From positions 1 to 46,952 of the forward strand of contig JAISUP010000065.1 of assembly GCA_031272025.1 (NCBI GenBank): a stretch of 46,952 bases of DNA. The letters are read 5' to 3'. Of the stretch, positions 41,824 through 46,952 are shown piece by piece; the first letter of the stretch is position 1; every line of letters begins with the position of its first letter. The notes under the pieces were generated by a model. It did no database searches. It was not told where the DNA came from and was given only the letters and a program-made list of their open reading frames with translations. The translations under genes were made by a program, and so were the position numbers. Source of the stretch: Bacteroidales bacterium. Its GTDB lineage: Bacteria > Bacteroidota > Bacteroidia > Bacteroidales > WCHB1-69.

Positions 41824-42771
41824 ATGAAAATTAAGATGCAATACGAAAGAAAAAAATGGACAAAGAATATTTCTAAGATTGTCCTTGTCGCGGGATATTT
41901 TGGTGTATTTTTCTTTTTTGGCTCGTGTAGGTCATCGCATCACAAGGTAGATGCTTATGGTATTTTTGAGGCAAATGAAGTTATAGTATCTTCCGAAGCC
42001 AATGGTAAGTTACTTTCTTTTAATATTGAAGAGGGAAGAAGTTACGAGTGCGGGGAGGAGGTTGGTTGCATTGATACGGTACAAATTTATTTACAGATTA
42101 AGCAGTTAGAAGTTTCTGTGAAGGCTGCATTGTTGCGACGTCCCGACATTCCCACTCAGGTTAGAACCTTACAAGACAAACTATCTTCATTAGAAAAAGA
42201 GTACGTCATGGTGCGTAATCTTGTAGAAGCCAACGCGGCATCCAGCAAACAGTTGAACGACATCAACACCGAGATCAATATTACTCAAAGCCAAATTGCC
42301 GCGATGAAATCCAATCTCAACATACAATCCCGCTCGATATTGGAAGAGGTAGAATCTACCCGCTATCAGCAAATGCAACTCGAAAATATGCTTTCTAAAT
42401 GCCACATTAAGTCCCCGATGAAAGGAGTTGTACTTAAAAAATACATTGAAGTAAACGAGTTGGCATTTTCAGGGAAACCTCTTTTTAAAATTGCCGACCT
42501 GACGAACATGTATATTCGGGTTTATGTTACCGAAGATATGCTGTCTTCGCTTACATTAGGTCAGGAGACAGAAATATACATAGACGGGAGTGAAGGAAAG
42601 AGAGAAATGATGTCTGGGAAAATTTCGTGGATATCGCCAAGGGCAGAATTTACCCCCAAAATGATACAAACCCGCGATGAACGTGTGAATTTAGTATATG
42701 CCGTGAAGGTAAGTTTCGTGAATGACAATCGTGCCAAAATAGGTATGCCCGGTGATGTTATTTTTAAATAA
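41824..42771 (+). CDS. HlyD/membrane-fusion-type periplasmic adaptor
   Basis: 315 residues. A hydrophobic segment (about 20-35) ends in FGSCRSS, a lipobox-like site. The barrel-sandwich half motif VIVSSEANGKLLSFNIEEGRSYECGE (landmark SSEANGKLLSF, about 55-70), a coiled-coil hairpin (about 110-190, LQDKLSSLEKEY, QLNDINTEINIT) and the second half CHIKSPMKGVVLKKYIEVNELAFSGKPLF (landmark SPMKGVVLKKY) follow, then a beta-barrel domain. It resembles YbhG of the YbhGFSR exporter. The first ABC ATPase starts 5 bp downstream. Start position is uncertain (second ATG at 41839). Confidence 0.88.
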   Translation: MKIKMQYERKKWTKNISKIVLVAGYFGVFFFFGSCRSSHHKVDAYGIFEANEVIVSSEANGKLLSFNIEEGRSYECGEEVGCIDTVQIYLQIKQLEVSVKAALLRRPDIPTQVRTLQDKLSSLEKEYVMVRNLVEANAASSKQLNDINTEINITQSQIAAMKSNLNIQSRSILEEVESTRYQQMQLENMLSKCHIKSPMKGVVLKKYIEVNELAFSGKPLFKIADLTNMYIRVYVTEDMLSSLTLGQETEIYIDGSEGKREMMSGKISWISPRAEFTPKMIQTRDERVNLVYAVKVSFVNDNRAKIGMPGDVIFK

Positions 42772-42776
42772 AAAAC

Positions 42777-43709
42777 ATGTCCGCGATTATAGTTGAACAT
42801 ATTAGCAAAAGTTATGGAGATAATTCCCCCGCGTTGTCAGATGTGAGTTTCGATGTTGCTCGCGGGGAAGTCTTTGGATTAGTAGGTCCTGACGGTGGTG
42901 GCAAAACTACACTATTTAATATCATGACTACCTTACTTTTTCCCGATTCGGGCAAAATCACTCTGTTGGGGTTAGACGTGGAAAAAGACTACCTGAAAGT
43001 GAGAGAACGAGTAGGATATTTGCCCGGCACTTTTTCTCTTTATCCCGACTTAACCGTGGAAGAGAATCTCCATTTTTTTGCCATCATGCACAAAAGTTCT
43101 ATCAAAGAAAATCAAGCCCTGATTTTGCCTATTTGGGAACAGTTGTTACCCTTTAAGAAACGACGGGCGGGCAAATTGTCGGGGGGGATGAAACAAAAAC
43201 TATCCCTTTGCTGTGCTTTAATACATCGTCCTGATATATTATTTCTTGATGAACCCACGACCGGGGTTGACCCCGTATCGCGTCGCGAATTTTGGGATAT
43301 TCTTACCAATATACAAACCCGCGGGATTACCGTGGTCGTGTCTACCCCTTACATGGACGAAGCCACTCGTTGCGACCGTATTGCCTTAATGCAAGAAGGA
43401 AAAATTATCACGATAGCCACACCGGAACAAATTATCCAAAATTTTAAAGGAGCGTTGTTTCGAGTAAAAACGGACCACATATTCTCGCTCTTGCAAGTCA
43501 TGGATACCATCCCTTCGCGGTGTCGCTATTATCCCGCGGGAGACTATTTGCATGTGTCTTTTTACGAAGAAGATACGGAAAAAATACCTTCCTTGTGGCA
43601 ACAATTTATCCAACAAAACGGGTTGCCTGCTCATTCGTTAAATCGTATTTCCCCTACCATAGAGGATTGTTTTATAGAACTGATTGAATCGAATCTTCTC
43701 TTTAAATGA
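42777..43709 (+). CDS. ABC transporter ATPase (first of two, YbhF-like)
   Basis: 310 residues. Walker A GPDGGGKTT (37-45), signature LSGGMKQK, Walker B ILFLDEPTTGVDP and the H-loop replaced by STPYMDEA (Thr-Pro where His is usual). A roughly 90-residue C-terminal extension ends with PTIEDCFIEL. It matches the N-terminal half of YbhF-type double ATPases. The switch-His position holding Pro or Tyr rather than His suggests weakened hydrolysis at one site. Confidence 0.93.
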   Translation: MSAIIVEHISKSYGDNSPALSDVSFDVARGEVFGLVGPDGGGKTTLFNIMTTLLFPDSGKITLLGLDVEKDYLKVRERVGYLPGTFSLYPDLTVEENLHFFAIMHKSSIKENQALILPIWEQLLPFKKRRAGKLSGGMKQKLSLCCALIHRPDILFLDEPTTGVDPVSRREFWDILTNIQTRGITVVVSTPYMDEATRCDRIALMQEGKIITIATPEQIIQNFKGALFRVKTDHIFSLLQVMDTIPSRCRYYPAGDYLHVSFYEEDTEKIPSLWQQFIQQNGLPAHSLNRISPTIEDCFIELIESNLLFK

Positions 43710-43716
43710 AAATAAA

Positions 43717-44436
43717 ATGTATCGTATTGAAGTAGAAAATTTAACGAAAAAGTTTGGCACTTTCACAGCCGTTGACCATATTAGTTTTCAAGTAGGGGAA
43801 GGAGAGATTTTTGGTTTTTTGGGTGCCAATGGGGCGGGCAAAACTACGGCAATTAAGATGTTGTGCGGGTTGCTTACTCCTACCTCCGGACGGGCTACCG
43901 TGGCAGGCTTTGACGTGAAAACACAAGCCAAATTCATAAAACGAAATATTGGATACATGAGCCAACGATTCTCGCTTTACAATGACCTGTCAATTTACGA
44001 AAACATGCAATTGTACGGGACCATTTATCGTATTCCTAACAAATTATTGAAAAATAAAATTATAGAAAGTTTGGAAACCTTAGGTATGGCAACTCATGCT
44101 CAAAAATTAGTAGGGGATTTGCCCTTGGGATGGAAACAAAAATTAGCCTTTGCCACGGCATTGTTGCATCAACCCAAACTGGTATTTTTAGATGAGCCTA
44201 CCAGTGGAGTGGACCCTATTGTAAGACGCGAATTTTGGCGACAAATTTACGCTACCGCATCAACAGGGGTTACCATCTTCGTAACCACACATTACATGGA
44301 CGAGGCTGAATATTGTGGAAGATTGTCCATCATGGCTCAAGGTCAAATTAAGGTTATGGGCACCCCCGAAGACATCAAAAAACAAATGGGGGTCAGTTCA
44401 ATTGAGGAAGTGTTTGGGCATTTAGTAAGAAGTTAG
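43717..44436 (+). CDS. ABC transporter ATPase (second of two, YbhF C-terminal-like)
   Basis: 239 residues from MYRIEVENLTKKF. Walker A GANGAGKTT (36-44), Q-loop GYMSQRFSLY, Walker B LVFLDEPTSGVDP and the switch His in VTTHYMDEAE are intact. The signature LSGGQ is replaced by LPLGWKQK, the form found in the second half of YbhF-like proteins, so the two ATPases should form an asymmetric pair. It starts 7 bp after the first ATPase gene. The chain ends EEVFGHLVRS. The expected two ABC-2 permease genes do not follow; dapB converges 5 bp beyond the stop. Confidence 0.93.
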   Translation: MYRIEVENLTKKFGTFTAVDHISFQVGEGEIFGFLGANGAGKTTAIKMLCGLLTPTSGRATVAGFDVKTQAKFIKRNIGYMSQRFSLYNDLSIYENMQLYGTIYRIPNKLLKNKIIESLETLGMATHAQKLVGDLPLGWKQKLAFATALLHQPKLVFLDEPTSGVDPIVRREFWRQIYATASTGVTIFVTTHYMDEAEYCGRLSIMAQGQIKVMGTPEDIKKQMGVSSIEEVFGHLVRS

Positions 44437-44441
44437 TAAAC

Positions 44442-45158
44442 TTATGCCAATCGTTGAAAGATATCTTTAAACTCATATATGCCGGGATTTTCCGCGAGCC
44501 ACAAAGCGGCACGGACTGCCCCTATAGCGAACCCCCCGCGATGATGTGCCTCGTGTTTAAGCGTGATAGTATCTTCCGGTGATTGATAGCATATCTCGTG
44601 CACCCCCGCGACCCCTGCAACACGGTCGGAATAAATAGATAACTTTCCCTCCGATTCCGTATCTGATACCCACCCTGTTTGTCGTGGGGCATGCTCTATG
44701 ATAGATCGAGCAAGTGTTAGTGCCGTACCACTGGGCTTGTCTTTCTTCTCGGTATGATGTGTTTCGCGAATGCTTACCGAGTAGCCATCCTCTCGACTCA
44801 TCAAAGCCCCAACCCACTCGTTGATCTTAAAGAAAAGATTAGCACCTATACTAAAATTAGAACCGTAAATCAATGAAGGGACACCCGTTGCTGCCGAAAG
44901 TTCAGGCAACCTATCCCACCAACCTGTAGTGCCACACACCACGGGAATATGCTGTTGCAGGCATCGTTGACAATTCTGAAAAGCCGTTGACGGAGTAGAA
45001 AATTCTATAGCCAAATCACTGCCGGCAAAATCATCCCATTTGTCTTCCCAATCTTGTTCGTTGTCCATGATTACCGACACTCGTTGAGAGAGTGCCACGA
45101 TTGCCCGCTCTACTTCTTTCCCCATTTTTCCATAACCTAAAATGGCTATCTTCTTCAT
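44442..45158 (-). CDS. dapB: 4-hydroxy-tetrahydrodipicolinate reductase
   Basis: 238 residues. GYGKMGKEVERAI (NAD(P)-binding), IEFSTPSTAFQNC, PVVCGTTGWWDRL, SNFSIGANLFFKI, IRETHHTEKKDKPSGTAL (catalytic His/Lys motif) and HEAHHRGGFAIGAVRAALWL (landmark HHRGGFAIGA) are DapB landmarks. It is part of the lysine/meso-diaminopimelate pathway and supplies peptidoglycan. Slightly shorter than proteobacterial DapB, as is usual in Bacteroidota. The porin-like gene ends 24 bp upstream on the same strand and could supply its transcript. Confidence 0.95.
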   Translation of the reverse strand: MKKIAILGYGKMGKEVERAIVALSQRVSVIMDNEQDWEDKWDDFAGSDLAIEFSTPSTAFQNCQRCLQQHIPVVCGTTGWWDRLPELSAATGVPSLIYGSNFSIGANLFFKINEWVGALMSREDGYSVSIRETHHTEKKDKPSGTALTLARSIIEHAPRQTGWVSDTESEGKLSIYSDRVAGVAGVHEICYQSPEDTITLKHEAHHRGGFAIGAVRAALWLAENPGIYEFKDIFQRLA

Positions 45159-45182
45159 TTTTAAATATATTTTACTGTTTTT

Positions 45183-46583
45183 TTATCTTTTATTCCATAT
45201 ATCAAACATGCCCGCGTAGCATATCCCTATAGACACCGTGTTTTCGGTATTGTACGTTGTTTTGGGAGAAAATAATCTGGATTGAAATTCCATTTTCACG
45301 ACCAATTCTTTGATAGGGTAAAAGTTAATACCGCCCGACACGATATGTTTTTCAAATCTTTTGTCGGCGAGAATTCCTTCGGCGGTTTTGAACATGGAGT
45401 TCACGTATCCATAGTGCCCGAACACGAAAAATTTCATATTTTTATTGGCGAGTTTTTGATTTAACCCAAAGAAGTTATAGCCCAAGTAGATGGCACCACA
45501 AAGGGCATCGGAGGCTACATTGGTACGCGGGGAGGGTGAGTTTTTCGCCATGTTTTTATTTTTCGCCGAAATTTCTTTGGAGTCGCTTAAATGTCCATAG
45601 TCGGCATTGGCGAGTAGCCAAAAATCGTGTCCCTTATATTCGAGGTCTAAGGCACCTAAGATGACTGCCCCGTTTAGTCCTTTGTAATTTTCACTTTTGA
45701 GGCTGTTCCTCGCGCTATGCCCATAGTAGCCACTCAACCCGACACGCAATCCTTTTACAGAGAAGTTATCCACCCGAAATGCACCCGCGTAAGTATTGGC
45801 AATTTTAAATTCATAGGCAGAAGTCGCCCCTCCTTTTATCCAATTGGCATCGTTAAACATGTCGGCATCCAATCCTGCGGTGAAAATAGCCTCGTAGCGC
45901 CAGCCATTTTTTTTACCCCAAAAACTAATCCCTGTTTCGTGCCACGTGCAGGGCAAAATAGTGGTTTCCTCTTCTTGCCTAATCACCGAGAAAAATTCTG
46001 TGGGCAAATGCCGGGCGTTGGTTAGTCCTATCGGGATAATGATATGTCCGGCACGGATATTTGCTGCCGGGGTAAAACTTTTTTCTATCCAAAATTGTTC
46101 CAACACAACCTCACCGCCTCGCTCTATTTCGCTTTCGTATTCGCCAAATTCATCTGCTTCAATTTCTATCGCCGAACCGGTACCCCCATGTTCGTATTCT
46201 ATTTCCGAAGACACTTTCCATCCTTTGCCAAAATCATAAGCCACCGTGAAAACCACGTGAGGCAAATCAAATTGCCCATAGCCCTTAGCATTTTTATATT
46301 GTTCGGGATAATAATAACGGGTAAAGTCGCTGCTATATAAAAAACGATGCATGACGATTTCCCCGTAACCGCCTACTTGCAACCGACCGCGATTTTTCAC
46401 TTCTCTATCCCGAACACTGTCTCGCGCTACTTGACGTTTTTCTAAATCTTCTACCCTTTGCAACAATCTTTGATATTGCTCAAAAGAAATATTCCCCGCT
46501 GAAGTGGAATGCTCTTGCCCAAAAATGGGACTCGTTTTTACTGTAAATAAACAGAAAATAAATAAAATAAATATTCTTCTCAT
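45183..46583 (-). CDS. Outer-membrane porin-like beta-barrel protein with N-terminal coiled coil
   Basis: About 466 residues from MRRIFILF. Signal peptide (cleavage near FGQE), a short coiled-coil stretch (QYQRLLQRVEDLEKRQ, about 33-48), then a beta barrel: RLQVGGYGEIVMHRF, VVFTVAYDFGKGWKVSSEIEYEHG (landmarks GYGEIV and SSEIEYEH), RAGHIIIPIGLTN, and a final amphipathic strand ending in CYAGMFDIWNKR. It resembles phosphate-selective porin O/P-type and DcaP-type barrels; the transported substrate is unknown. The chosen start lies 19 bp beyond the TATCTTTGC box; the longer frame would pass through it. dapB is 24 bp downstream. Confidence 0.85.
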   Translation of the reverse strand: MRRIFILFIFCLFTVKTSPIFGQEHSTSAGNISFEQYQRLLQRVEDLEKRQVARDSVRDREVKNRGRLQVGGYGEIVMHRFLYSSDFTRYYYPEQYKNAKGYGQFDLPHVVFTVAYDFGKGWKVSSEIEYEHGGTGSAIEIEADEFGEYESEIERGGEVVLEQFWIEKSFTPAANIRAGHIIIPIGLTNARHLPTEFFSVIRQEEETTILPCTWHETGISFWGKKNGWRYEAIFTAGLDADMFNDANWIKGGATSAYEFKIANTYAGAFRVDNFSVKGLRVGLSGYYGHSARNSLKSENYKGLNGAVILGALDLEYKGHDFWLLANADYGHLSDSKEISAKNKNMAKNSPSPRTNVASDALCGAIYLGYNFFGLNQKLANKNMKFFVFGHYGYVNSMFKTAEGILADKRFEKHIVSGGINFYPIKELVVKMEFQSRLFSPKTTYNTENTVSIGICYAGMFDIWNKR

Positions 46584-46601
46584 ACATGCTGCTTTTGATC
46601 T

Positions 46602-46610
46602 GCAAAGATA
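46602..46610 (-). promoter_or_regulatory. -7 box (TATCTTTGC) for the porin-like gene
   Basis: TATCTTTGC on the minus strand, 18 bp before the ATG at 46583, giving a leader of about 12 nt and excluding the longer reading frame. Confidence 0.65.
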
Positions 46611-46846
46611 CAGTGAAAATACAACACTCTCTTGTTTTTTTATTTCCCTATTTTTAATGAAAAGCAAATAAATTTATCCCCATGATTGGCTATTTTATGG
46701 TATTTGATTTCAAAATTTATTCATTCAATACCTGTGCCGCGTAGGCACAAAAGAACAACTGCAAATTTTGTAAGAAGAACTTTCAACCAACTTGGTTTTG
46801 AGAAATTATTTGTATCAAATATAGGTAATATGAAAAAGGCTTTATT
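46611..46846. other. Intergenic region with no recognised gene
   Basis: A/T-rich spacer upstream of the porin-like gene. A plus-strand stretch around 46758-46797 would encode a short CKFCKKNF zinc-ribbon-like peptide, but it is flanked by stops and has no start. I see no RNA gene or clear repeat. Confidence 0.5.
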
Positions 46847-46952
46847 TTAAGTTCGTGTTGCTAAAAGCAGATTATATGCTACATTGTTATACCTATACTG
46901 TTTAATAGCGTGATCGTTCAGTAAAGAGGCATACACCATTTTTTCTGCGGTA
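46847..46952 (-). CDS. Possible C-terminal fragment of a gene entering from the right edge
   Basis: A 34-codon open stretch on the minus strand runs in from beyond the window and stops at 46847-46849; it reads ...MVYASLLNDHAIKQ..., ending YNLLLATRT. It is short enough to be chance and I recognise no family. It has no start in the window. Confidence 0.25.
   Translation of the reverse strand, partial: TAEKMVYASLLNDHAIKQYRYNNVAYNLLLATRT

Noticed and set aside
46758..46797. Zinc-ribbon-like CKFCKKNF peptide suggestive of a transposase N-terminus
   Set aside because: Stops on both sides, no start codon, no inverted repeats and no transposase catalytic region nearby.

Overview
The window looks like a piece of an anaerobic, host- or gut-associated Bacteroidales (Bacteroidota) chromosome. 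The evidence is convergent: a type IX secretion (T9SS) C-terminal sorting domain, glycosidase genes, lipoproteins with Bacteroidota-style lipoboxes, long-form NusB, ferredoxin-free IorA, HydF, and above all repeated promoter boxes of the Bacteroides sigma-ABfr type (TAnnTTTG around -7). No plasmid, phage or insertion-sequence gene was recognised; apart from one truncated ATPase fragment, the region reads as ordinary chromosome.

Layout. 1-1.3 kb: 14 copies of an 8-bp tandem repeat, then a beta-propeller (YncE/BtuG-like) lipoprotein on the minus strand. 1.4-8.2 kb, plus strand: a T9SS cargo with an HExxH zinc-protease motif, a GH20 beta-hexosaminidase, a MoxR ATPase behind a structured leader, and a sensor histidine kinase. 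8.2-8.35 kb: initiator tRNA-fMet with promoter and terminator. 8.36-14.8 kb: a sugar nucleotidyltransferase converging on, and overlapping, capA; then lpxD, fumC and comEC on the minus strand. 14.8-18.4 kb: a 1187-residue glycine-rich, Ig-like and FISUMP-domain surface protein whose promoter is abutted by a 21-bp homopolymer. 18.4-20.7 kb: a 486-bp spacer with CACGAAG repeats, a radical SAM gene, pspC and a 5'-truncated AAA ATPase remnant. 20.7-33.5 kb, all minus strand: mltF, two small lipoproteins around nusB, tRNA-Pro(CGG), nitroreductase/iorB/iorA, queD/folP/tlyA/ddl/hydF/mscL and nhaD. 33.6-41.7 kb: a deoxysugar/glycan island (fucI, an isochorismatase-like fusion with carbohydrate-binding modules, a Tat-exported Gfo/Idh/MocA oxidoreductase, and a convergent GH78 alpha-L-rhamnosidase). 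41.8-44.4 kb: an HlyD adaptor and two ABC ATPases with no permease. 44.4-46.6 kb: dapB and an outer-membrane porin-like protein. The last 370 bp hold no confident gene.

How it fits together. The glycosidases, FucI, rhamnosidase and secreted oxidoreductase point to scavenging of host or plant glycans rich in HexNAc, fucose and rhamnose. IorAB, HydF and a nitroreductase point to ferredoxin-based anaerobic metabolism. LpxD, Ddl, DapB, MltF and the MurNAc/mannose-type nucleotidyltransferase serve the envelope. The most interesting unexplained signals are the homopolymer beside the promoter of the large surface protein, the base-paired leader with a short upstream ORF before moxR, the three-part isochorismatase/chitobiase/NPCBM fusion, the permease-less ABC cluster, and a recurrent class of unrelated 7-21 bp tandem repeats at gene ends, one of which lies inside a coding region. 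I did not find a clearly new defence or mobile system here.
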